NCBI GenBank assembly: GCA_003023195.1
Contig: PXRX01000008.1
Span: 163,191 to 227,190, forward strand
Reading direction: 5' to 3'
DNA from: Halobacteriales archaeon QS_8_69_26
Lineage (GTDB): Archaea; Halobacteriota; Halobacteria; Halobacteriales; SW-7-71-33
Length of the DNA: 64,000 bases
The notes beneath the pieces are model-generated. The model searched no databases, had not been told where the DNA came from, and worked only from the letters and a program-made list of their open reading frames with translations. This document shows, piece by piece, positions 18,974 to 28,934 of this stretch (position 1 is the first letter of the stretch; each line of letters opens with the position of its first letter). A program made the translations under genes and the position numbers.

Positions 18974-19158
18974 AGATCCACCGTTAAATGCTTGTGGTTC
19001 CAGTTCGACCGGCCAATATGGTAAAAGCATCGCTTGGCAGGGTTGAAAACGAGGGTCACTCCGGTTTTCGCGGGTGTAAATGGGTCGAACCCCGCGATCC
19101 GAAGTTCGGGGGTACCACGGGGCGTGGCGGCTCCGGCTCGGGGAGGTGTCAGTGAACG
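18974..19158. promoter_or_regulatory. Divergent promoter region of the island
   Basis: A less GC-rich 185-base stretch between the minus-strand accessory genes and the plus-strand structural genes. It holds TATA-like candidates GTTAAATGC (18983) and TATGGTAAAAGC (19018). It is probably the promoter for the operon running from 19159 to 36746. Confidence 0.45.
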
Positions 19159-20640
19159 ATGAACCCGATGAAAATTCTGAAGAACATACAGAAGATCGGG
19201 ATCTCCATCGCCGCTGGAGGGGTCGTATCGGGCATCTTCGTCGCGCTGATGGTCGTCGCCGGCGCCACCAGTATGATCGGCCAGCAGACCGTCCAGGAGA
19301 CCAATACCACCCTCGAAGGGTGGATGGCCCTGCTGCTGGTCACCATGCCGCTGGCGATCGGTGCCATCGGCGGGTACATGATGATGCGCAAGCAGATATC
19401 GAAGAGCTTCGGCCGGACCGTCGAGATGTTCGGCGAACTCCCGGACATCGGGAAGGCGTTCGTCACCGCCATCCCGTTAACGCTCCTGGCGGGACTCGCC
19501 GTCGTCGTCACCGACATCCACGCCTTCTCGCTCGCGGTCGTTCCCATGCTCGGGATCGCGGGGGTGTCGTGGCTCGTCCAGGCGCTGTTCGTCTTCCAGC
19601 ACATCCGCGGTGACCGGGAGGACCGGACGCTCGGCGGGGGCGCAAAGATGCTCCTGCAGGGGTGGGCGGTCGCGTCCGTCCCCGCCATCATGATCGCGGG
19701 ACTGAACTTCTACCTGCTCGGCGGGTACCTCCCGGGGTACCTCCCGCTGGTCGTGTTGCTCACCCTGACCGGTATCTCGGCGGGCGTGATCGCCAAGGAG
19801 GTCTACGCCAGGGAGCGGTGGTCGCCCGACAGCCACAGGAAGAAGGGGTGGATCCTCACGCGGATCTCCCAGAAGACCGGCTTCGCCCAGCAACACCAGA
19901 TCCAGTCGGTGACCACCTCGCTCGCCATCGGGTTCGTCGCCGCGCTCATGCTGGCAACGATGGTCAACCTGATCGTCTCCGGCCTGCTGATCCCGGTGAT
20001 CTCCTTTTTCGTCTTCCTCGGCGTGTCTACGGCCGGCGCGTACCGCTGGTTCAACCGTGCGCGCGCCAGTCTGGACCTGGTCATCGTCGACGTCCGGAAC
20101 CGGTCCTCGGGCGACCGTCGGCGCGAACTCGTCGTCCAGAACGAGGGGAACACCTCCATCGACCTCCGGAAGGCGAAGATCCGCGACACCGAGGGGGACC
20201 TCTTCCGGACCAGCCTGAAGATCGTCCTCCAGCCAGGACAGACGACGACCTTCGAGATCCCGCCGCAGTTCCTCCTCGCGCCGACCGACGAGGACATGCG
20301 CGTCGGTGGCTGGTCGATCCAGCGGGACGCACGGGTGCCGATCCTCGTCACCCGCGACGGCAAGAAGTACGAACTCTGGGAGCAGGAGGAAAAGCACCGC
20401 CGGGTCCGCAAGCAGAAGCTCCGCGAGGAGCAGGACGTCGACGACCGGTTCGAGGAGGTGACCGGCGTCGACGCCGACGAGGAGCGGACCGGCTACGACA
20501 TCGACCTCAGCGACAACAACGCCAACCGCAGGAAGAACAAGCGCAGCAAGCGACGGCGGCGGGGTCACCGCCGGAGCGACCGGCGCCGCAAGCACCGCGA
20601 CGGCCGCGGTGGCGGCAGCGGTAGCGACAAGGACCAATGA
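19159..20640 (+). CDS. eCIS-linked multi-pass membrane protein with basic C-terminal tail
   Basis: A 493-residue protein. About seven transmembrane helices (roughly residues 12-36, 54-76, 98-118, 122-144, 168-192, 194-214 and 250-292) are followed by a beta-rich domain (about 305-400, LVVQNEGNTSIDLRKAKIRD ... ILVTRDGKKYELWEQ). A charged helical stretch and a strikingly basic tail (NRRKNKRSKRRRRGHRRSDR, about 450-470) complete it. Basic tails are rare in an acidic haloarchaeal proteome and suggest binding to nucleic acid, acidic protein or membrane phospholipid. It is the first gene of the structural operon, so a role in anchoring the particle or its assembly site at the membrane is plausible. 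The family was not recognised. Confidence 0.75.
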   Translation: MNPMKILKNIQKIGISIAAGGVVSGIFVALMVVAGATSMIGQQTVQETNTTLEGWMALLLVTMPLAIGAIGGYMMMRKQISKSFGRTVEMFGELPDIGKAFVTAIPLTLLAGLAVVVTDIHAFSLAVVPMLGIAGVSWLVQALFVFQHIRGDREDRTLGGGAKMLLQGWAVASVPAIMIAGLNFYLLGGYLPGYLPLVVLLTLTGISAGVIAKEVYARERWSPDSHRKKGWILTRISQKTGFAQQHQIQSVTTSLAIGFVAALMLATMVNLIVSGLLIPVISFFVFLGVSTAGAYRWFNRARASLDLVIVDVRNRSSGDRRRELVVQNEGNTSIDLRKAKIRDTEGDLFRTSLKIVLQPGQTTTFEIPPQFLLAPTDEDMRVGGWSIQRDARVPILVTRDGKKYELWEQEEKHRRVRKQKLREEQDVDDRFEEVTGVDADEERTGYDIDLSDNNANRRKNKRSKRRRRGHRRSDRRRKHRDGRGGGSGSDKDQ

Positions 20641-20687
20641 GCGACCGCGACCGCGCCGTTGAAAGGGCAGAGGCCGGCGAACGATAG
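20637..20687 (+). CDS. Possible 16-residue bridging mini-ORF
   Basis: ATG overlaps the stop of the membrane-protein gene (ATGA). It encodes MSDRDRAVERAEAGER and ends three bases before the GTG of the giant protein. It may carry ribosomes across the gap; coding status is uncertain. Confidence 0.3.
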   Translation: MSDRDRAVERAEAGER

Positions 20688-20690
20688 ACC

Positions 20691-23600
20691 GTGCCGGGCG
20701 ACCGCGACGAACCGGACCTCTCCAGGGTCCTCCGGTCGATACGCCTCACCGCCGGTGGGACGGACCGCGACCGATCCACCGACGACAGCGGCGGCTCCGG
20801 CGACCCCGGGCGAGGGTTCGCCGGCGTCCTCGACCCCACGGTGGCGGGCCGACTCGAACCGTTCGGTCTCGGCGACTTCAGCGGGATGCTCTCGCTGGGA
20901 ACCGTCGAGTCCGGTCCGCGGTTCGACCTGCAGTTGCGCGAACCGGTGCCGCCGATGGCCCCGGACCGGACGCCCCGCCGGGACGCGGACGACGAGGAGA
21001 CGTCCGACCGCGGACGGGAACCCTCCCCGGAGGTCCGGACGGTCGTCGAACGCCAGGTTCACCGCCCGCGGATCGTCCACCGGGACGTGACGAACCGGAC
21101 GGTCCTCCGCGGGGACGACGCCGCGCCCGGGGCCGGGTCGCGCCGGCCGGGGACGTCGGCGGGAGCCGAGACCCCGCGGATCGTCCACCGCGAGGAGACG
21201 GACCGGACGGTCGTCGACCGGGACGTGACGGACCGGACGACGGTTCACCGCGAGGAGACCGACCGGACGACCGTCGACCGGGACGTCGAGGGCCCGACCA
21301 CGGGCGACCGGCCCGGTTCGGTCCCGCCGGCCGACCGTCGACGGTCCGGACCGTCGGCGGGTACCGCACCGCGACGGATCGTCCGGCGGCGGACTGCGCT
21401 CCCGACGGTACTGGGAGAGGGGCCGGGGGAGTCGTCCGGCAGCCACTCCACGACGCCCGGCCAGGATCCGACCGGCGTCGATGGTGCACCGGGGACGGGT
21501 CCCGGCGACACCCCGGGCGTCGACGCGCCGACGGTCCTCCACCGGGAGGGGTCGGACGGTGCCCCCGCGGTCCGGGACCGGGTCGTCGGCCGCTCGGTGC
21601 GGATGCAACTCCGTGCCGAGCGGGACGACGCGGAGCCGGACCGCCCTCGGCCCCGCCCGGACCGTCCACCGGGCCAGTCCGCCGACGCCACCACCTCCCG
21701 GCCCGGGGACGTCGCCACGGACCGGCCGGACGACGCCGCTCCCGGTCGATCCGGCGACGCGAGGTCCGGAGGTGCCGGCGACGCCACGCCCGATACTGAC
21801 GCCGGCCGGCGGACCGGCGACGCGCCGGACCGGCGGGACGCCGGTACCGGTCGGCCCCCTCCGTCCCGGCGGGCGGATCGACCGCCTCGTCGCCGACCCG
21901 GACGCGGGGCCCGCGCCGACCGTCGACCGGCGGACCGGCGCCGGTACCGACCGCCGGACGGTCACCCGGATCGACCGGCTGACCGACGCCGGTCCCTCCC
22001 CGGACACTCCGGACACCGATACCGGTCGGGGCGGCCGGTCGCCTGTGGACCGCTCCCCGACGGGCGGGACGCCGACGGACCGGTCGCCGGCACTGCCCGG
22101 TCCGGACCGTACCGCCGACCTGGAGGGTGCCGGGACCGGGGACCCCGGGACCGACCGGGGCGGTCCGGCGCCGCCGTGGTCCACTGGTGGTCGGGCGGGT
22201 CGTCGTCCCCCGACGGTGACCGGGACGACTGGCGCCGGGGGCCGCCCCGGGGGGTACCGGACAAGGGGCGACCGGGACCTCCCGGTCCTGCGGACGCGGT
22301 CACCGGATCCCGCCGGGTCGCGGCCGGGTCCGGGGGAGCCGGGTTCGGGCCGGTCCGGTCCACGACCCGCTCCCGACCGCGCCGGGCGGGACCGCCCCAC
22401 CCCGGCCGGCGAGGAACTGGGCGGTCGCCCCGGGGAGTCGGCGACCGACCGTCCCGGGGAGCCGGCACCCGATCGTCCCGGCGAGGCCCCGTCCCGCCGG
22501 ACCGGGGACCGCTCGCGAGGCGCTCCCGACCCCTCGACGCCGGACCGCGCGGGGGCCGCAGTCAGGCCGGACCCGCCGTCGGTCGACCGGTCCCCGACCA
22601 CGACCGCTACCCCTGCCGCCGACCGCGTCGACGACGGGGGGATCCGGATCCGCACGCGGGCCGACGTCACCGCCCGGGGCCGCGACGCGACCGTGCCCGT
22701 CGACCGGTCCGCCGCGACGGGGGAGTCGGCCGGCTTGTCCTCGTCCGGTACGCCCCGCCGGACCGGGGAGGGGCCGTCGAGGGTCGAGGCGTCCGGACCG
22801 GGGCCGTCCGGCGTGGCGCCACCGTACCCCGGATCGCCCGCGGGATCGGGCCCGTCGTCGGCCGACACGGCCGGCGAGCCGGGGGGACGGTCCCCCGCCG
22901 ACGCGGTCCGCGCCCGGCGCGAGGTGTCGGTACTGGGGTTCGGTCCCGGCGACCGGGGGGCGTCCGGCCCCTCGGCGCGGGGCGGACGGACCGGCCTCGG
23001 TCGCGGTGCCCCCACACTCCGGATGCGCTCGGCCGACCCGGAGGCACGACCCCGTCCCGACCGCGGGGGCCGGCCCCCGGGACCCGGCCGGGCGGACGCG
23101 CCCGCGGCCGACTCCGACGCGTCCCGGTCCCGGGCGGGGCCGGCGGGCCGACGCCCTCCGACCGGCGACGAACCCGGGGGCCGGGACGGCCCGGTCGATG
23201 CCGGGCCGCCCCCGTCGACGGGCGAGGGTCCGGCGATCCCACCAGCCACGGACGGACCCGCGAGGGACGCCGGCGGACCGGGCGGCCGGCCGTCCCGGGT
23301 CGGCCGGTTCCGCGACGTCTCGGTCCTCGGGATCCGTCCGGACGGTCCCGGTGGCGTGGGACGGCCGTCGACGCCGGAGACCGGGACTCCGGGGGGCGGT
23401 CGGTTGCCGGACCTCCGGATGCGGGAGCCGGGACCGGCGGCGGGGGACCGGTCGACGACCGACCGACGAGCGACCGACCGGCCGGGGGGAGAGGGACCGG
23501 ATCGGGCGGATGTGGATGCCTCCCCGACCGACCGGCCGGCGGTGGATGGACCCGACCGGCCGGGGGTTGACGGCCCGGCGACCGACCGACCCGGGGTCGA

Positions 23601-25789
23601 CGCCCCGATTCCCGACCGACCGGCGACGGATCCGGCGGGTCAGGACGCGGCCGACAGGGGTCCCAGGCCCTCCGACACCGGCGGGATCCGCCTCGGGCAC
23701 GACCCACCGTCGCTCGCCCGGTCCCCCGCCGACCGGCCGGCGGCCGGGCCCCGGGCGGGTGGGCGTACGACCGGCGCGACGGGCCGATCCGCCGCGGACC
23801 GACCGGTCGCCGGGACGGGCGTTCCCGGGAGTCGTGCGGGGCGTGACGTGTCGGTCCTGCTCTCGGGGCCGTCCACGGCTCCGGGAGCGCCCGGGACGGC
23901 CGGGTCGGCGAACGGCGGGCCCGCACCGTCGCCCGCCGGGTCGACCAGGCGGGTGTTCCGGCGGCCACAGTCCCCGACTCCCCCGGGCGTGGACCGCCCG
24001 CGGCGGGGTGACCGCCCGGACACCGGCGACCGTCGGGGGACCGGGGACGGTCCCGCGCGGACGCCGGATCGACCGGGGACCGGCGACCGTTCCGGCGGCG
24101 ACCGTCCGCACCGGTCGAGGGCCGCCGACCGGGCGAGCGATCCCGGGTCGATGGGTGTCGGCAGTTCCGGCGGGGCGGGTGGACCCGCGGACGCCGACCG
24201 GACGGGGCCCGCGACGACGCTCGACCGCCTCGTGGCCCGGCGCAGCTACACCCTGGCGTCCGGTCCCGGGGGGATCCAGTCCGGGGACGGTCCCGGCGGC
24301 CGCTCCCCGGGCGTCGGTCGTCCGGGCGGTGACGCTGGCGGGTTCGCCGGCGGGGCCCGCAGGACGTTCGCGACCCCGTCCCTCGACCGGGTCGTGGTCG
24401 ACCGCGAGTACGACCGGCCGCCGACGTCCGTCGGCGCGGCCGGCGAACGAGTCCACCGGAGAACCGGGGATCGCCGACCGTCCGGGATCGGACGTCCCGT
24501 CCGGGTCGGGGCCGGGGGTCGCCGGCGGGCCGGGGGAGACACCCGGTCCCCTCGACCTGCCCGGTACCGGGCCGGGTCCCGGCGGCTCCGCAGGACGCCC
24601 CGGCGGACTGCCGGGTCCCGGCGGCCGGGTGCGAACGACGCTCCGGCGGCCGACGCCGGACCTCGCGGAGTCGCGACGCTCGCGCGCGGCCGACCGCCGG
24701 CGGGGGAGCGATACCGGTTCGAGCGCCCGCCGGTCGTCCGGGGCGACGCTCCCGGAGCGACGGCGGCGGGCGAGCGACCGGGCGCCGGGGAGCGGTGGTA
24801 CCCGGGCGAGCGGGGCCGCGAGCCGCACGGGACGGACGGGGATCGCGGGACGACCCGGGGGCGACGGTGCGATCCCGGGGTCCGGCCGTGGATCGGCCGG
24901 CGGGGTGCCATCGCCGGGTTCTACGCCCCGCCTGGTCCAGCGGTCCCCTGCGACGCCGGCGACCCCGGACGTCGACCGCGCGGTCGAGGGCGGGACCGGG
25001 ACCGACCGGCCCGGCCCCGGCGCGGGGGACGGTTCCCCGTCCGGGGTGGGCGGCCCCGCCGACGACGGGGGGATCACGGTCACCGACGCGGGGGCGTCCA
25101 TCTCGCGGATCGCGACGGGCCGCGACGGGCTCTCGGACGGCTCCGTGAGCAGGTTGGTCCGGGCGGGCGACTCGCCGGGCGGGGCGACGGCGCCGACGGT
25201 CCTCGCGACCGGTGCCACCGGACCGGCCGGTGTGGGCGACGGCGAGACCGGTCCCGGCACCGACGCCGAATTGGGGGTGCCCCAACCGGTGGAAAAAAGT
25301 AGTGGGAGTGCGCACGTCCCACAGGACCCCACAGGGGCCGTGTCCGATATGCCATCGCTCACCCTGAACCGCGACGCCAGCGCGGGCGACGACGGTGACC
25401 GCGTCGGTCCGCGCGGTCCCGACGCCGGCCCCGACGGCCCGGGTCCGGTCGGCGGAACCGGGGACACCCTCCCCGGATTCAGCTTCAACCGCGACTCGTC
25501 GGGCGGCGACCGCGCCGAGGCGTCCGGCGAGGAGGCGGTCGGGGAGGTCGACCGGACGGGGGGAACGACGGCCGGCGCGAGCGACGGCCGGACGGAGCGG
25601 CAGTCGAGGAGCGTCGATCCGGGCGAGGGGGAGTCCACCGAGGACGTCTCCCCGGGGGTCGACGAACTCCTCTCGCCCGAAGGGCCGGAACTGCTCGCGT
25701 ACGACGCCGACGTCGACCGCGTGGTCGACAGGCTCTACCGCGAACTGGAACGGAAGATGCGGATCGAGCGAGAACGGAGGGGACTCTAA
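20691..25789 (+). CDS. Giant low-complexity eCIS protein, two frame changes
   Basis: About 1700 residues of Gly/Pro/Arg/Asp/Thr-rich, apparently disordered protein. Sensible coding runs in one frame from GTG 20691 (MPGDRDEPDLSRVLRSIRLT) to about 21855, in a second to about 24420-24470, and in a third to the stop at 25789, with no stop codon at either change. The first change falls at a run of five C (21855-21859). Short strand-like motifs recur within the disorder: PRIVHRDVTNRTV, REVSVLGFGP, RDVSVLGIRP, RDVSVLLSGP, PTLRMRSADP, PDLRMREPGP, SLTLNRDAS, FSFNRDSS. The C-terminus is helical (VDRVVDRLYRELERKMRIER), a pattern seen upstream of LysM genes in other eCIS loci. No conventional tape-measure gene exists in the island, so this may fill that role; that is inference. 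The frame changes may be assembly errors. Confidence 0.65.
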
Positions 25790-26416
25790 ATGGTCGAGAA
25801 GGCAGAAATAAAGATACTCAAAGGCAAGCGATCCGGCGACGTGATAAAGTGTCGGTTCAATCCACCGGAGTACAGCGTCAAGAGTTCGGTCAACTACGAG
25901 GACAACAAGGCCTCACAGAACGAGAAGTCGGAACTGCAGTTCGGGAGCCGGGAGTCGGACCAGCTCTCGATGGAGCTGTTCTTCGACACGTCCGAGGAGC
26001 AGTCCGACGTCCGGAAGAAGTACGTCGAGAAGTTGACCTACCTCACCCGGGTCGACACCTCCTACAAGGCACCGCCGCCGGTACAGTTCGTGTGGGGCTC
26101 GGGTATCTGTTTCACCGCGCTCGTCGAAAGCGTGGACAAGACGTTCACGATGTTCCTGCCCGACGGGACGCCCGTCCGGGCCCGGGCCAACGTCACGTTC
26201 AAGGAAGTCAACCCGAAGAAGTACAGCGGCGGTGGTGGCGGCGGTGGTGGCGGCGGGTCCAAGACCCACACCGTCAAGGAGGGGGACACCCTCTGGTTCA
26301 TCGCCGCCGAGAAGCTCGGCGACCCCTACCAGTGGGAGGCCATCGCCGACGAGAACGGCATCAGTGACCCGCGAGAGCTCGAACCGGGAACCACCTTGAC
26401 GATCCCCACCGGGTGA
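25790..26416 (+). CDS. eCIS tube-initiator protein with LysM domain (Afp7-like)
   Basis: A 208-residue protein. Residues 1-145 form the contractile-injection tube/gp53-type domain (FNPPEYSVKSSVNYEDNKA, then ELFFDTSEEQSDVRK and FVWGSGICFTALVESVDKTF). A ten-glycine linker (about 147-158) leads to a LysM module (THTVKEGDTLWFIAAEKLGD ... LEPGTTLTIP, about 160-208). In Afp/PVC particles this protein sits between the baseplate hub and the first ring of inner tube. ATG 25790 directly abuts the stop of the giant protein, and its own stop overlaps the next gene's GTG, so translation is coupled. LysM in an archaeal particle would not bind peptidoglycan; in CIS particles it is a structural module. Confidence 0.93.
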   Translation: MVEKAEIKILKGKRSGDVIKCRFNPPEYSVKSSVNYEDNKASQNEKSELQFGSRESDQLSMELFFDTSEEQSDVRKKYVEKLTYLTRVDTSYKAPPPVQFVWGSGICFTALVESVDKTFTMFLPDGTPVRARANVTFKEVNPKKYSGGGGGGGGGGSKTHTVKEGDTLWFIAAEKLGDPYQWEAIADENGISDPRELEPGTTLTIPTG

Positions 26417-27474
26417 TCGGGATGCCGGAAGTCAAAGACGTCAAGCAGGAGTCGAAACCGCCCCAGCACCTCAAGTTCACCGTCGACATCGAGGGCACCA
26501 AGTACCAGGAGCAGGACCAGCGGATCACCGACCTGATCGTCGAGTCGGTCCTGGACGGTGCCGACCGGTTCGCCATCACCCTGAACTACAACTTCAGCCG
26601 GGAGCAGGACGCTTTCGAGGAGTTCTCGCCGGGCGACTTCAAGGCCGGGAAGTCGATCACGATCAAGATGGGCTGGCAGAAACGGAACAACGAGCAGAAG
26701 ACGTTCACCGGGACGATCCAGAACATGCAGTCGGAGTTCGGCCAGGGACGGGGCCCGACGGTCGGCATCTCCGGCTACGGGCTGCTCCACGACATGATGC
26801 GGGGGACCCCCGACGACTCCTGGGAGGAGAGCGACAGCAAGAAGGTCAAGCTCAAGGACCCGGTCGAGGAGAAACTGGGGGAGTACTTCGGGGAGATGGA
26901 CGTCCGGAAGGCGGACCTGGAGCGACACAAGATCGTCCAGCACGACGAGAGCGACTACCTGTTCGTCAAGCGCCTCGCGGACAAGTACGGCTTCCAGTTC
27001 TACACGGAGCGGGACAAGGTCTTCTTCATCCCGCGGACGGACCTGGGGGACAAGGGGCCCGTCGCGACGCTCGACCAGGACAAGGTCGAGAGCATCACGG
27101 GCGAAATCAACGAGTCCGACGAGGTGAAAGAGGTCGAGGTGCGGTGCTGGGACATGAGCAACGAGGAGGAGATAGTGGGGAGCGACAAGAAAAGCGAGGC
27201 CAAGAACAGCAAGAAGAAGGTCTACCGGATCCCCTGCGAGTCCAAGGCCGAGGCGGACAAGATCGCGGCCCACAAACTCGGCCAGCTCTCGAAGGAGCGA
27301 CCCACCGTCCACGTCGAGACCAGCCGCGGCAAGCCGGACATCAAGGCCAACGAGGTGGTCAAACTGGAGCAGTTCGGGGACAAGTTCTCGACGGAGTACT
27401 ACGTGACGAGAGCCACCCACCGGATCAGCGACTCGGGCTACCGGACCTCGTTCGAGGGAACGGAGGTGCCCTGA
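26413..27474 (+). CDS. gp27-like hub (N-terminal half of VgrG/Afp8)
   Basis: About 353 residues with the beta-barrel hub fold of T4 gp27/VgrG N-terminal half. Recognisable parts are LIVESVLDGADRFAITLNYN, the ring strand KAGKSITIKMGW and KTFTGTIQNMQSEFGQGRGP. The central HDESDYLFVKRLADKYGFQF is the classic VgrG motif, and VVKLEQFGDKFSTEYYVTRA ends the domain. The GTG at 26413 overlaps the previous stop (GTGA); ATG 26422 (MPEVKDVKQE) is an alternative. The spike half is a separate downstream gene, whereas Afp8 and VgrG carry both in one polypeptide. Confidence 0.92.
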   Translation: MIGMPEVKDVKQESKPPQHLKFTVDIEGTKYQEQDQRITDLIVESVLDGADRFAITLNYNFSREQDAFEEFSPGDFKAGKSITIKMGWQKRNNEQKTFTGTIQNMQSEFGQGRGPTVGISGYGLLHDMMRGTPDDSWEESDSKKVKLKDPVEEKLGEYFGEMDVRKADLERHKIVQHDESDYLFVKRLADKYGFQFYTERDKVFFIPRTDLGDKGPVATLDQDKVESITGEINESDEVKEVEVRCWDMSNEEEIVGSDKKSEAKNSKKKVYRIPCESKAEADKIAAHKLGQLSKERPTVHVETSRGKPDIKANEVVKLEQFGDKFSTEYYVTRATHRISDSGYRTSFEGTEVP

Positions 27475-28226
27475 TGGAGCGAACGGAGTTCTTCGGTGGC
27501 GAACCCGAGGACGACATCAGCAAGATCCAGGGGCTGATGGTCGGCCAGGTCGCCGCCAACAGCGGCAAGGAGGACCCCGAAACCATCGGACAGGTGAAGG
27601 TCACGTTCCCCTTCCGGGACAAGGACGACGAGAGCTGGTGGGCGCGGGTCGCCACTGAGATGGCGAGCAGCGACTACGGGACGTGGTTCCTGCCCGAGGT
27701 CGGTGACGAGGTGGTCGTCGGGTTCGAGAACGGCGACATGCGCTACCCGGTCGTCCTGGGGTCGCTGTACACCGGCAACAAGAAGCCGCCCTACAACAAC
27801 GAGAACGAGGAGAACAACCACCGGGCGATCAAGTCCCGGTACGGTCACCTGCTGGACTTCCACGACAAGGACGGCAAGGAGAAGATCACGCTCAAGACGG
27901 GGGCGGACACCCCCCGGAAGCTCCTGATGGAGGACAAGGACGAGAAGATCACCCTCGACGACGGGACGAACACCATCGTGATGGACGGCAAGGGCGGGAA
28001 AATAGAGATCGACGCGGACAAGGAGATCAGTCTCACCTCGAAGAAGATCAAGCTCGAGGCGGACCAGAAGGTCGACATCTCGGCGAAGCAGGAGGTGAAC
28101 GTCTCGGCGAAGACGAAGATAGAGGTCTCCTCGAAGGGGCAACTCAAGGTGAAGACCTCGGGGATGGGAAAGATCGAGTCGTCCGGGATCCTGCAAATAA
28201 AAGGATCTCTGGTTCAAATAAACTGA
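27474..28226 (+). CDS. gp5-like spike (OB plus beta-helix half of VgrG/Afp8)
   Basis: A 250-residue central spike protein. The OB-fold lies at about residues 15-110 (IQGLMVGQVAANSG, VKVTFPFRDKDDESWWARVA, FLPEVGDEVVVGFENGDMRY, VVLGSLYTGNKKPPY). It is followed by DKDGKEKITLKTG and a repetitive triple-stranded beta-helix (KIEIDADKEISLTSKKIKLE, KVDISAKQEVNVSAKTKIEV) to the end. This is the gp5-C-type needle that punctures the target envelope. The start overlaps the hub gene's stop by one base (TGATG). It has no lysozyme domain. The PAAR tip gene follows seven bases later. Confidence 0.94.
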   Translation: MERTEFFGGEPEDDISKIQGLMVGQVAANSGKEDPETIGQVKVTFPFRDKDDESWWARVATEMASSDYGTWFLPEVGDEVVVGFENGDMRYPVVLGSLYTGNKKPPYNNENEENNHRAIKSRYGHLLDFHDKDGKEKITLKTGADTPRKLLMEDKDEKITLDDGTNTIVMDGKGGKIEIDADKEISLTSKKIKLEADQKVDISAKQEVNVSAKTKIEVSSKGQLKVKTSGMGKIESSGILQIKGSLVQIN

Positions 28227-28232
28227 ACAACA

Positions 28233-28529
28233 ATGCCACCAGCAGCGAGAGTCGGAGACAACACGGCGCACGGCACCCCCCTCGGGCCCGGTCCGGGGAG
28301 CGCGAACGTGCTCATCGGCAAGATGCCGGCCTGGCGGGTCGGGTCGGACACCCACGCCTGTCCGATGACCACCCCGGCGGGAACGCCCCACGGGGCCGAG
28401 ATCTGTCCGATGGGGAGCACCACGGTGCTGATAAACAACATGCCGGCCGCCCGGATGGGCGACACCCTCCAGGGGGCCGGGTCGCCGAACAGCATCGTTA
28501 AGGGGGAACCCACTGTCTTGATCGGGTAA
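28233..28529 (+). CDS. PAAR spike-tip protein
   Basis: A 98-residue PAAR protein that sharpens the tip of the spike. Characteristic elements are MPPAARVGDNTAHGTPLGPG, NVLIGKMPAWRVGSDTHACP, AEICPMGSTTVLINNMPAAR and the final GEPTVLIG. His and Cys residues for the single metal ion at the tip (DTHACP, EICPMG) are present. No extension or fused effector domain is attached. It lies between the beta-helix spike and gp25 genes with short spacers, as in bacterial eCIS operons. Confidence 0.95.
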   Translation: MPPAARVGDNTAHGTPLGPGPGSANVLIGKMPAWRVGSDTHACPMTTPAGTPHGAEICPMGSTTVLINNMPAARMGDTLQGAGSPNSIVKGEPTVLIG

Positions 28530-28535
28530 TAACAC

Positions 28536-28934
28536 ATGGCACGGGACTTTCTCGGAAGCGGCTGGAGCTTTCCGGTCGAGACCGACCACAGAGGGAACAT
28601 CGAACTGACGACCGACGACACCAGCATCCACCAGTCGATCCGGTTCATCCTGGGGACGGCCCAGGGGGAACGGGTGATGCGTCCCGAGTTCGGCTGTGGG
28701 ATCCACGAGTACATCTTCTCGTCGGTCGACCCGAAGACGCTGAACCTGATGGAGGAGGCCGTCTACGACGCGTTGACCCGGTGGGAACCGCGGATCGACG
28801 TCGAGGAGGTCGACGCCGAGGAGGACCCCAACAATCCCGGGCGGGTGCTCATCGAGATCCAGTACTGGGTCCGGAACACCAACAGCCGGGAGAACATGGT
28901 CTATCCCTTCTACGTCGAAGAGGGTGAGGGATGA
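28536..28934 (+). CDS. gp25-like baseplate wedge protein (Afp9)
   Basis: A 132-residue baseplate protein of the T4 gp25/P2 W family. DTSIHQSIRFILGTAQGERV and the nearly invariant RPEFGCGIHEYIFSS (EFG core, about residues 49-63) identify it. VLIEIQYWVRNTNSRENMVY forms the C-terminal strands. The family nucleates sheath polymerisation on the baseplate. Its stop overlaps the start of the large baseplate J gene by four bases (ATGA). Confidence 0.95.
   Translation: MARDFLGSGWSFPVETDHRGNIELTTDDTSIHQSIRFILGTAQGERVMRPEFGCGIHEYIFSSVDPKTLNLMEEAVYDALTRWEPRIDVEEVDAEEDPNNPGRVLIEIQYWVRNTNSRENMVYPFYVEEGEG

Noticed and set aside
22300..25638. A 1112-codon minus-strand frame opposite the giant gene, and an 882-codon one at 22667-25315
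   Set aside because: They are mirror frames of GC-rich repetitive DNA: Arg/Pro-rich, not acidic, no motifs. The plus strand carries the gene with correct junctions to its neighbours.
28233..28529. PAAR protein with a fused toxin domain
   Set aside because: The protein ends right after the PAAR fold at 98 residues with no C-terminal extension.
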